From Gammaproteobacteria bacterium (GTDB lineage: Bacteria; Pseudomonadota; Gammaproteobacteria; DSM-19610), in assembly GCA_026197075.1 (NCBI GenBank), contig JAPHQV010000012.1, positions 1 through 48,211 of the forward strand: 48,211 bases of DNA. The letters run 5' to 3'. The notes beneath the pieces are model-generated. The model was not told where the DNA came from. It saw only the letters and a list, made by a program, of their open reading frames with translations, and did no database searches. Positions 18,601 to 23,741 of the stretch are shown one piece after another; position 1 is the first letter of the stretch, and every line of letters starts with the position of its first letter. A program made the translations under genes and the position numbers.

Positions 18601-19532
18601 GCCGCAAAAGGACCCAGGTTGCGCGGCAACAGCGTGAAGGTCGCGGTCGCCCCGCCGATCACCGGTGCGCTGACCTGCTTGGTAATGGCGAGGTCGGTGC
18701 CGATGGTGACTGTGGTGTCTTCGGTGGTGGTATTGTTGTTGGGATCGGGATCACCGGTTGTCGCCGTCACCGTCACCGCATTGGTGATGTTGCCCGTCAC
18801 CGCACCGGTCACTTTGCCGACCAGGGTGATGATCGGCGCCACTGCGCCGTTGGCCAGCGTCGCACGGGTACAGGTCACTGTCTGGCCGCTGTTGCCGCAA
18901 CTCCAGCCGCTGCCGCTCGCTGACTGGTAGGTCATGGCGGCGGGCAAGGTATCGGTCACTATCAGCGAACTGGATGCGTTCGGGCCGGCGTTGGACACGA
19001 CAATGTCGTAGCTGACTAGACCCGCCGCCGCCACTGGATCGGGTGAATCGGTCTTGGTGACCGACAGATCCGCACCGTCATTTACCGTGGTGTTCTGGGT
19101 AAGCGTGTTGTTGCCGACGCTGCCGTCGCTTGGCGTGGCATCCGCGGTCGCTGTCACGCCAATGGTGCCCGGGGTAGCCGCGGTGGTGCTGACCACCACA
19201 TCGACTACCCGGATGTCGGCCGGCGCGGGTCCGATGGAGCCGACGAGATCCCCGAAGCTGCAGGTCACGGTGCCCGGGGTGCCGCCGTCATGACTGCAGC
19301 CGGGATCGCCGCTGACCGAGGCGAAAGTCGTGGTCGCAGGTAACGGGACCGACAGTACCACGGACGGCGCGGTATCGGGGTCGCCGTTCTCGACGGTGAT
19401 GGTGTAGGTGATCTCGCCACCGCGTACCGCGGGGTCCGGCGTATCGACAAGCTGGGAAATCTGGACATCAATGGCGAGCGCCTGACCGGCGAACACCAAT
19501 GCGGTCAGCGCGAGCGCGAGCAATCTACCCAT
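12642..19532 (-). CDS. Giant secreted repeat protein: DUF11 and SdrD-B-like domains with OmpA-like C-terminus
   Basis: 2296-residue protein with a cleavable signal peptide (MGRLLALALTALVFAGQALA). Residues from about 21 to 1095 hold eight DUF11-type repeats of 110-150 residues, starting near 21, 150, 278, 397, 531, 672, 809 and 967; most open with a DLxxTK motif and contain NNGP and VTDTLP. From about 1099 come six SdrD-B-like repeats of roughly 115 residues (near 1099, 1220, 1344, 1457, 1571, 1689), each with a D-x-N-D/N-G calcium-loop pattern and a TLTETQP-like strand. A carboxypeptidase-regulatory-like unit (1807), another DUF11-like unit (1964) and a final SdrD-B-like unit (2097) follow. 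The last 100 residues resemble an OmpA-like peptidoglycan-binding fold (DDSTDLRPEWEAQVDRVVDL). A surface adhesin or sheath role is likely. Confidence 0.85.
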   Translation of the reverse strand: MGRLLALALTALVFAGQALAIDVQISQLVDTPDPAVRGGEITYTITVENGDPDTAPSVVLSVPLPATTTFASVSGDPGCSHDGGTPGTVTCSFGDLVGSIGPAPADIRVVDVVVSTTAATPGTIGVTATADATPSDGSVGNNTLTQNTTVNDGADLSVTKTDSPDPVAAAGLVSYDIVVSNAGPNASSSLIVTDTLPAAMTYQSASGSGWSCGNSGQTVTCTRATLANGAVAPIITLVGKVTGAVTGNITNAVTVTATTGDPDPNNNTTTEDTTVTIGTDLAITKQVSAPVIGGATATFTLLPRNLGPFAASNVSVSDTLPAGFTVVTANGVGWSCGVAGQTVTCTRASYAVGATDNISIQATAPASGSFTNTADIASTTVDPITGNDSGSVNFNIVPDGADLSVTKTKSPNPVAQGANLTSTIRVRNNGPQTTTGVITVTDTLSLDETYQSFSGTNWSCGAAGSPETVTCTYSGAALASGQQTSVLTITTLALNAGSLSNTACASDAGGQPDGVVSNDCVTRTSTSTAQQADLQIAKSATTPDLNTTLADIEDRVTYTLTVTNNGPDTVSGVVVTDTVPGFVSGAGGTAISVSDDSGGKFSCSTNAGNGTVTCTMLGGQNMLNGETVVFTVLVDRPLFDGSLTNTASVNSTVLGDPDRGNNSATANVTVEPVADLQLVTKTVTPGSVQAGTNATYVITVRNNGPSTSQNVQVSDVFTTPGGDTGYTFISATPTQGSCAGFNAGTETLDCSIGNLINGQTETITVVIRPNWMSGEPTRTLPNTATVSSTTTTDRDNSNDQQSASLTILPSALDLLVNKTDLVDPGGYDPRPGFESNNIITYRIDVTNQGPSLATGVVLSDTMAPKASKTVRFLCDKANAGDDCSVVSGSSLCDNLNTDVTGPATLTMNCNLADLPATATTTRYLDFQVITAPDAAGDIHNNSAGIAANETDIQAANDTEGESTTFKKRVDLSMTKVASQATVQLREPFDWTLTVTNNGPGDSDTTTVTDTLPAGMVFHGATPSWSNTNTAPASGTCGVAGQVLTCNLGLLESTRVATITVPVRVNTYAASYTNCGTATTDQTDPISGNSVTQCGSVNVQRSSIAGIVYRDLNDNGTQQGGETGIQGVTVTLTGTDAYGNPVSRTATTNASGAFTINNLSPADAGGYTLTETQPAGFYDGQDYDGSAVIANSKTTDVITSIALAGNTALTGFLFGELPGTGISGYVWHDTDNDGVRDGGEATGVNGVTITLSGTDDLGDPVSTTATSGADGSYSFTSLRPGTYTLTETAPTGWLPGRAAAGTGATSAGTPDNVPASIDYGNVIADLVLSAGDAAIEYNFGELQAASLSGTVFNDNDNNGALDAGEPGIGGVTIDLTGTDDLGNAVSTNTTTAADGTYSFAGLRPGTYALTESQPPIYVDGDDTAGTLGGTVANDQISAITVASGDTGTGYLFAERSAGLAGSVFVDSNNDGMRDPGEVGIPNVTISVTGTDAGGNPVNRTGLTDSNGDYLITGLPASNGSGYTVTETQPAAWLDGLDSVGSAGGMLGNDIISGVVLAATDIAAGYDFGERGGSLSGFVYNDLSNDGVKDAAEPGIPGVIVTLSGTDIDGNAISLVATTDAGGAYRFSDLPRPNGSGYTLTETQPAGNADGLDTLGTLGGSAGNDVFSGILFPSAGATGTGYNFGESTATTADVSGKVWLDTNHDRLDNDGTGEAGWTVEIIQRADPLDNSGYTLIASTSTAAGGNYDFTGLIPGAGYEIRFRHPNGGYVYGTPISTEPGVDFSYGTIRNLTLAGGANVLNQSLPVDPSGVVYDALTRAPVPGAVVTLNGPAGFDPALHLIGGSTNQVQTTGADGLYQYLLLATAPAGTYTLTVVEPAGYIPGGSAIIPVCTNTPTVGAAPDPALVHAGANAPAAAAPIHDPATCPVNSAMFAATAASTQYYLSFVLTPGTSADVLNNHVPLDPVTDGAITLIKSTPSVNVVRGDLVPYTIRMLNNLSATIPNMDLYDQIPPGFKYKVGTALLDGVPVEPQINGRSLTWPNLSFSPAQERVVKLVLVVGSGVSEGDYVNQAWVMNNLVGATVSNIGTATVRVVPDPTFDCSDIIGKVFDDRNANGYQDQGEPGIAGVRVVTVRGLLVTTDEHGRFHVACADVPNEDRGANFIMKLDERSLPSGYRVTTENPRVVRVTRGKLTRLDFGAAIHRVVRLDLTAAAFADDSTDLRPEWEAQVDRVVDLLKQQPSVLRIGYQHSGTARTGLADERIDIVSKRFRQLWGESDCCYPLMIETETHVVDQPGGSNR

Positions 19533-19986
19533 GGGGCCTGCTTTCCTTCTTTATTGGGTTTGTCCGTGCCTGCCGTCCGCCATGATTCTGTCGTTCTAAG
19601 CAGCAGCGGCGTCAAAAAGGCCACAGAAAACTGCCCACTGCCCACTCGTGGCGTATCTGGGAGGCCTCGATCAACCATGCTTGCAATATTGATGCCGCAC
19701 AATCTGGGGGCTAAGCAAGGGATTCGTTGTCGCCGCGCTGGTTACCGAGGTTGTTTCCGGAGCAGGCGGTAGACGGGGTCCTGCCGGTCATGGGGTTTAC
19801 GGACATTCACCCGAACTGCAGCTGTGAAGAATGGTGGATTTCCATACCACGATAGCCGGAGGAGAGGCCGAACATCTCCCCCAACTGCCAGTCAACTGCT
19901 AATTCGGAAAGAATTAGCAGTTCAGTATCAAGTCGAATGAAAGAAGCAGGCAATCCTCTAAGGTGGCCGTGAGAAATCTCAGATCC
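19533..19986. other. Intergenic region upstream of the repeat-protein gene
   Basis: No gene is supported here. Immediately upstream of the repeat-protein start, AAGGAAAG (read on the minus strand) is a suitable ribosome binding site about nine bases from the ATG. A minus-strand TTGACG lies near 19582-19587, but no good -10 partner is visible. The only other clear structure is the hairpin at 19894-19922. Confidence 0.4.
19894..19922. repeat. Perfect 12-bp inverted repeat with 5-base loop
   Basis: AACTGCTAATTC (19894-19905) and GAATTAGCAGTT (19911-19922) are exact reverse complements around GGAAA. There is no T-run on either side. It could be a transcription terminator for nearby genes, part of a decayed element, or a binding site. 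Confidence 0.5.
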
Positions 19987-20052
19987 GTCATTCTCGCGTA
20001 TGCGGGAATCCATAGCGTCAAACACCTGGATGCCCGCCTTCGCGGGCTGATA
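19987..20052. repeat. REP-like palindromic repeat pair
   Basis: Two inverted REP-type units: GTCATTCTCGCGTATGCGGG from 19987 and GGATGCCCGCCTTCGCGGGC from 20028. The layout is that of the common intergenic GTCATTCCCGCG...GCGGGAATCCA family. The second unit extends into a longer block shared with 22090-22178. Confidence 0.65.
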
Positions 20053-20164
20053 AACAGGACCGCATCATCATCCGCAATCGGGATCCATGCCGGTGTTTTA
20101 TGCGATGTCGCGGCTGGCCTGCGTAACTGCCTGGAACACCATCCCCAGCCAGGCACGACAATAG

Positions 20165-20190
20165 GCATCAAATGATGTATTCTTTGATGC
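20165..20190. promoter_or_regulatory. vapBC operator
   Basis: GCATCAAA (20165-20172) and TTTGATGC (20183-20190) form a perfect inverted repeat with a 10-base spacer, 24 bases before the vapB start. VapBC complexes classically repress their own operon through such sites. The sequence between the arms contains a second partial palindrome, ATCAAATGAT. Confidence 0.6.
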
Positions 20191-20214
20191 ATCTGAACTG
20201 AATGAGGTGCTCCC

Positions 20215-20412
20215 ATGCGCACGACCCTGAATATCGATGACCAGTTGCTGGACGAGGCCCAGCGTATTACCGGCATGACTGAAAAGGCCGCCCTGGTGCG
20301 GGAGGGGCTGCGCGCCTTGATCGAGCGCGAGAGCGCCCGGCGGCTGGCGCGGCTGGGTGGCAGTGAACCGCAGTTGGAGTCCGTGCCCCGTCGGCAGTCC
20401 GATCCCGCATGA
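20215..20412 (+). CDS. vapB: VapB-type antitoxin
   Basis: 65-residue antitoxin of the VapB family with a ribbon-helix-helix-like N-terminus (MRTTLNIDDQLLDEAQRITG) and a loose, Arg-rich and Pro-containing C-terminal tail that would wrap the toxin. GAGG at 20205-20208 (in aatGAGGtg) precedes the ATG. Its stop overlaps the vapC start by four bases (ATGA). An operator palindrome lies just upstream, so the pair is probably autoregulated. Confidence 0.87.
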   Translation: MRTTLNIDDQLLDEAQRITGMTEKAALVREGLRALIERESARRLARLGGSEPQLESVPRRQSDPA

Positions 20413-20777
20413 TCCTGGTCGATACCTCGGTGTGGGTCGACCACCTGCGCGCCGGTGATGCGGCGCTGTGGGCGTTGCTGAACCGCAGCCAGGTGCTGAT
20501 GCACCCCTTTGTGCTCGGTGAACTGGCCTGCGGCAACCTGCGCAACCGAGACGAGGTGCTGCGGCTGCTCAAGGACCTGCCGCAGGCGCCGGTCGCCAGC
20601 GATGAAGAAGTGCTGTTCTTTATTGAACGCAACGCGCTGATGGGTCGGGGCATCGGCTATGTGGACGCGCACTTGCTGGCCGCCGTGACCCTGGATGGCT
20701 CGACGCGCCTGTGGACACGGGACAAGCGCCTGCGGTCGGTGGCCGAGGCCCTGGAGTTGGCGTACGGTGAGGATTGA
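20409..20777 (+). CDS. vapC: VapC-type PIN-domain ribonuclease toxin
   Basis: 122-residue PIN-domain RNase that acts on specific RNAs when released from VapB. The acidic metal-binding residues are present: Asp5 (ILVDTS), Glu38 (VLGELACG), Asp86 (GYVDAHLLA) and Asp105 (LWTRDKRL). Start overlaps vapB through ATGA. The gene ends 36 bases from the stop of a convergent Fic gene. Full length and intact active site suggest it is functional. Confidence 0.92.
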   Translation: MILVDTSVWVDHLRAGDAALWALLNRSQVLMHPFVLGELACGNLRNRDEVLRLLKDLPQAPVASDEEVLFFIERNALMGRGIGYVDAHLLAAVTLDGSTRLWTRDKRLRSVAEALELAYGED

Positions 20778-20813
20778 CTGGCCGGTGCTGACGTCGCAGC
20801 CTGTAGCCTTGCG

Positions 20814-21911
20814 CTAGCGCACCAGCGAGTAACTCGTACTCCGTCCGCCACCCGCATCCTTACGCAGCGCGCCACGCTCGATGAGGTCGAGGATATCCCG
20901 GTACGCGGTGTCCTGTGAGCACTTGACCAGCTTGGCATATTTGGAACTGGTGAGCTTGCCCTCGAAGCCGTCCAGCACGCGGTTCAGCACCTTGATCTGG
21001 CGTTCGTTCAAAGGCGCTTTTGCGAACCGCTCCCAGAACCGGGCCTTGTCCAGCACGGCAGCCAGGGTTTCTCCGGCGCCCTCGATGGCGCGCAACAGGC
21101 AATCCAGGAACCATTCCAGCCAGGCCGTCACCTCCAGCTCTCCCTTTTGCGTCGTTTCAAGCAGACGATAATAGGTATCGCGCTCGCGGCGGATCTGGGT
21201 CGAGAGGCTGTAGAAACGCTGGCCGGTGTGCTCGGATCGGGCGAGCGCCATATCGGCGATGGCGCGGGCAATGCGCCCATTGCCGTCATCGAAGGGATGC
21301 ACCGTGACGAACCAGAGGTGCGCGAGTCCCGCCCGGAGCAGCGGGTCCGTGTCATCCGACGTCTCGAACCAGCGCAGCAAGCACGCCATCTCCCCTGCAA
21401 CCCGCGCGGCGGGTGGTGCCTCGTAATGGACCCTTTCCTTTCCGATGGGTCCGGAGATGACCTGCATGGGGCCCGTGTGGTCGTCGCGCCATGCCCCGAC
21501 CCGGACCCGGGTCATGCCGCTGTAGCCGGTCGGGAAGAGGGCGGCATGCCACGCGCACAGCCGCGCTTCGGTCAACGGCTGCTCGCATGCGCCTGTCGCG
21601 TCCAGCATCATCTCAACCACGCCTTCCACGTGGCGATCGGCCGTCACCAGGCCCCCAAGCTCGAGTCCGAGCCGTCGGGCCAGGGAGGAGCGCACTTGCT
21701 CGCGCTCCAGCACCTCGCCCTCGATCTCGCTGGACTTGATGACGTCTTCGGTCAGGGTGCGCAGATGGGCCTCGCTGCGCAGGTCAAAGCCCAGGGATTC
21801 CATCTTGCCCAGCAGGCGCCCCTGCTCACGGGATACCTGCGCGAGTCGCTTCGCGAGCCGGGTTTCGTCCCACCGGAAATTGGGCCAGTCCGTTTGTTCC
21901 CAGATGTACAT
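20814..21911 (-). CDS. Fic-family protein with DUF4172 N-terminus and winged-helix C-terminus
   Basis: 365-residue Fic protein. The N-terminus MYIWEQTDWPNFRWD is the DUF4172 signature. The inhibitory motif SSEIEG is at 60-65 and the complete Fic loop HPFDDGNGR at 205-213. The last 55 residues (SSKYAKLVKCSQDTAYRDIL, then a basic Ser-Tyr wing) look like a winged helix, so the protein may bind DNA. The ATG at 21911 is chosen over an upstream in-frame codon because the family begins MYIW and GGAG stands ten bases before it. Inverted-repeat half-sites overlap its ribosome binding site and upstream region, suggesting autoregulation. Confidence 0.88.
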   Translation of the reverse strand: MYIWEQTDWPNFRWDETRLAKRLAQVSREQGRLLGKMESLGFDLRSEAHLRTLTEDVIKSSEIEGEVLEREQVRSSLARRLGLELGGLVTADRHVEGVVEMMLDATGACEQPLTEARLCAWHAALFPTGYSGMTRVRVGAWRDDHTGPMQVISGPIGKERVHYEAPPAARVAGEMACLLRWFETSDDTDPLLRAGLAHLWFVTVHPFDDGNGRIARAIADMALARSEHTGQRFYSLSTQIRRERDTYYRLLETTQKGELEVTAWLEWFLDCLLRAIEGAGETLAAVLDKARFWERFAKAPLNERQIKVLNRVLDGFEGKLTSSKYAKLVKCSQDTAYRDILDLIERGALRKDAGGGRSTSYSLVR

Positions 21912-21917
21912 GGTGGT

Positions 21918-22017
21918 TATTCTCCGCACACTATGCGGAGAATATAGCCCGGTAACTCCGCCCGGGCAAGCTTTTTATCCGCATGATATGCGGAGAATAG
22001 GTGGCTTATTCTCCGCG
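21918..22017 (-). promoter_or_regulatory. Operator array upstream of the second Fic gene
   Basis: TATTCTCCGCA (21918-21928) and TGCGGAGAATA (21934-21944) are perfect inverted partners with a 5-base spacer. A third copy, TGCGGAGAATA, is at 21989-21999, itself in a shorter palindrome with TCCGCAT at 21978-21984. A fourth, TATTCTCCGCG, is at 22007-22017. Four copies of an 11-base half-site within 100 bases, nearest one over the Fic ribosome binding site, indicate repressor binding. Confidence 0.6.
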
Positions 22018-22089
22018 TTGGAAGGCGCTGTGTCGGCTCCCTGCACAGAAGACCGACAGGATACCCGTGTGGCCTCGCCAGCCCGTCCA

Positions 22090-22178
22090 CTTGGATGCCC
22101 GCCTTCGCGGGCATGACAAACAGGGCTGCATTATCCTGGAACACCATCCCCACAAATACCCAGGGCAAAGCCAGGCGT
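22090..22178. repeat. REP-like unit with extended shared block
   Basis: GGATGCCCGCCTTCGCGGGC from 22092 matches the unit at 20028. Past it, CCTGGAACACCATCCCCA recurs at both sites (20130 and 22136), as does CCAGGC. The repeated unit is therefore about 90-130 bases, longer than a simple REP. Confidence 0.6.
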
Positions 22179-22224
22179 AATGGTTCATATTTGCAGAACT
22201 ATCGTTCAGCAAATATGAACCATT
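22179..22224. repeat. Perfect 16-bp inverted repeat / 46-base hairpin
   Basis: AATGGTTCATATTTGC (22179-22194) and GCAAATATGAACCATT (22209-22224) are exact reverse complements. Inside, GAAC and GTTC can pair across an A-A mismatch around a TATC loop, so nearly the whole 46 bases folds into one stem. It ends 27 bases before the S4/pseudouridine-synthase-like gene, in its likely 5' leader. Confidence 0.65.
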
Positions 22225-22251
22225 GTAACCGGAGCGCCAAGAGCCACGACC

Positions 22252-22962
22252 ATGCCTGAACCAACCCGCTTGTCCAAACGCCTGATCGAACTCTTTGGTT
22301 GCTCCCGTCGCGAGGCCGAGTGCTATATCGAGGGTGGCTGGGTGCTGGTCGATGGCGAGGTTGTGGAGGCGCCACAATTCAAGGTGCTGGATCAGCATGT
22401 TGAATTGCTTCCTGACGCCGTCCCGACTGCGCCCGAACCGGTCACCCTGCTGTTGCACCTGGATGCCGACCATACCCTGGAATCGCTACTGCCGCGGCTC
22501 GGTACCGACAACCACTGGCCCGATGACCATTCCGGTATTCGTCCCCTGAAGCGCCATTTCTCACGCTTGTCGGTGTACATGCCGCTGCCGGTGGGCGCGA
22601 GCGGCTTGCAGGTGGTGACCCAGGACTGGCGTGTCGAGCGCAAGCTGAAGGAAAACCAGGGTACGCTCGAGCAGGAGTATATCGTCGATGTGGACGGGGA
22701 GATGCAAGCCGAAGGTCTCAAGCGCCTCAACCAGGGCTTCCGGTATCGCGGGAGGCCAGTTCCCGCGTGCAAGGTAAGCTGGCAGAACGAATTCCGTTTG
22801 CGTTTCGCCGTGAAAAACCCCCAGCCCGGCCAGATCGAGCATCAATGTGAAAGTGTCGGCCTCCAGGTGCGCGCAATCAAGCGCCTGCGTATCGGCGGTG
22901 TATCCATGTCAAAACTGCAGCCTGGACAATGGCGTTATCTGGCCCCTAAGGAGCGTTTCTAG
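22252..22962 (+). CDS. RsuA/RluF-like pseudouridine synthase family protein lacking the catalytic Asp
   Basis: 236-residue protein with an N-terminal S4 RNA-binding domain (LSKRLIELFGCSRREAECYI) and a RsuA/RluF-type catalytic-fold domain. In active enzymes the motif R-L-D-x-x-T-S-G-L supplies the nucleophilic Asp; here the aligned stretch is PLPVGASGL, with Pro113 in place of Asp. The rest of the fold (LEQEYIVDVDGEM, KVSWQNEFRLRF, then IKRLRIGGVSM) is preserved and undamaged. I believe related gammaproteobacterial proteins share this loss, so it may be an RNA-binding, non-catalytic family, but that is memory. A strong hairpin precedes the gene. Confidence 0.78.
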   Translation: MPEPTRLSKRLIELFGCSRREAECYIEGGWVLVDGEVVEAPQFKVLDQHVELLPDAVPTAPEPVTLLLHLDADHTLESLLPRLGTDNHWPDDHSGIRPLKRHFSRLSVYMPLPVGASGLQVVTQDWRVERKLKENQGTLEQEYIVDVDGEMQAEGLKRLNQGFRYRGRPVPACKVSWQNEFRLRFAVKNPQPGQIEHQCESVGLQVRAIKRLRIGGVSMSKLQPGQWRYLAPKERF

Positions 22963-22978
22963 GGGACCTCTGATCAAT

Positions 22979-23049
22979 TCGTCATGCCGGCGTATGCCGG
23001 CATCCATGCATCTGATTCCTCTGGATTCCGGCATGCGCCGGAATGACGA
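22979..23049. repeat. REP-like inverted pair
   Basis: Outer arms TCGTCAT (22979-22985) and ATGACGA (23043-23049) enclose two palindromic cores, GCCGGCGTATGCCGGC and TTCCGGCATGCGCCGGAA. The two units face each other like the pair at 19987-20052, with GCCGGC in place of CCCGCG. Confidence 0.65.
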
Positions 23050-23097
23050 GACTCGACTGTAGCCATAAATAATGACTCGTCAGTAAGGATTGTATTT

Positions 23098-23574
23098 ATG
23101 TTGAATAACGATGTACTGCGCAGCCTGCGTTATATGCTCGATCTCGGTAACCCGCAGATGGTCGACATTTTCAGCCTGGGCGACGCGCAGATCGGGCTAT
23201 CCGAAATCACGGCCTTTCTGAAGAAGGAAGATGAAGAGGGCTACGCACCCTGCAGTGATGAGGCACTGGCGCAGTTTCTCGATGGACTGGTGTATTCCCG
23301 GCGCGGCAAGGACGAAAGCCGTCCTGTGTACTCCTTCAAGCCGCCGATGACCAACAACCTGGTGCTGAAGAAGTTGCGGGTGGCGTTCGAGCTGAAGGAC
23401 GACGATATGCACGCCATCATGCAGAGTGTCGAATGCCCTGTCTCGAAGCCGGAATTGAGCGCCCTGTTCCGCAAGCCCGGCCACAGCAACTACCGTGCCT
23501 GCGGGGACCAGTTTCTGCGCAACTTCCTGAAAGGCCTTACGCAACGCGTTCGTGGCCAGCATCCCTGGCGCTGA
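23098..23574 (+). CDS. yehS: DUF1456 family protein (YehS-like)
   Basis: 158-residue protein made of two DUF1456 repeats. The first begins NNDVLRSLRYMLDLGNPQMV and continues ITAFLKKEDEEGY; the second begins NNLVLKKLRVAFELKDDDM and continues LSALFRKPGHSNYRACGDQF. Each repeat ends in a Leu-rich helix (FLDGLVYSRRGK, FLRNFLKGLTQRVRG). Function is not known for the family. Length and both repeats match YehS. TAAGGA upstream serves as ribosome binding site. It stands alone after a REP-like pair. Confidence 0.9.
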   Translation: MLNNDVLRSLRYMLDLGNPQMVDIFSLGDAQIGLSEITAFLKKEDEEGYAPCSDEALAQFLDGLVYSRRGKDESRPVYSFKPPMTNNLVLKKLRVAFELKDDDMHAIMQSVECPVSKPELSALFRKPGHSNYRACGDQFLRNFLKGLTQRVRGQHPWR

Positions 23575-23741
23575 TCAAGGCTCTCATCGCGGGTGAGAAG
23601 AGTGCGCCAGTAACCGCACGAGGCGGTTTCCACGAAGCCGCAACGCATGTGCAATAAAATAATATAGTCGAGTTAATGAGGCCGGTTTCTTCACCAACCC
23701 CGATCTATACTCACCCATATACTTCTTTGCGGGATGATGAA

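Noticed and set aside
13101-18923. Long plus-strand frames opposite the giant repeat protein (450-470 codons)
   Set aside because: They mirror the repeat structure of the minus-strand gene and have no signal, domain or ribosome binding site.
12645-19532. CRISPR array or satellite DNA as explanation for the periodic pattern
   Set aside because: The period is 340-450 bases, units are diverged, and all encode the same protein frames; there are no short identical repeats with spacers.
19554-19772. 72-codon plus-strand frame upstream of the repeat-protein gene
   Set aside because: No ribosome binding site, no recognisable sequence, and it overlaps the probable promoter of the opposite gene.
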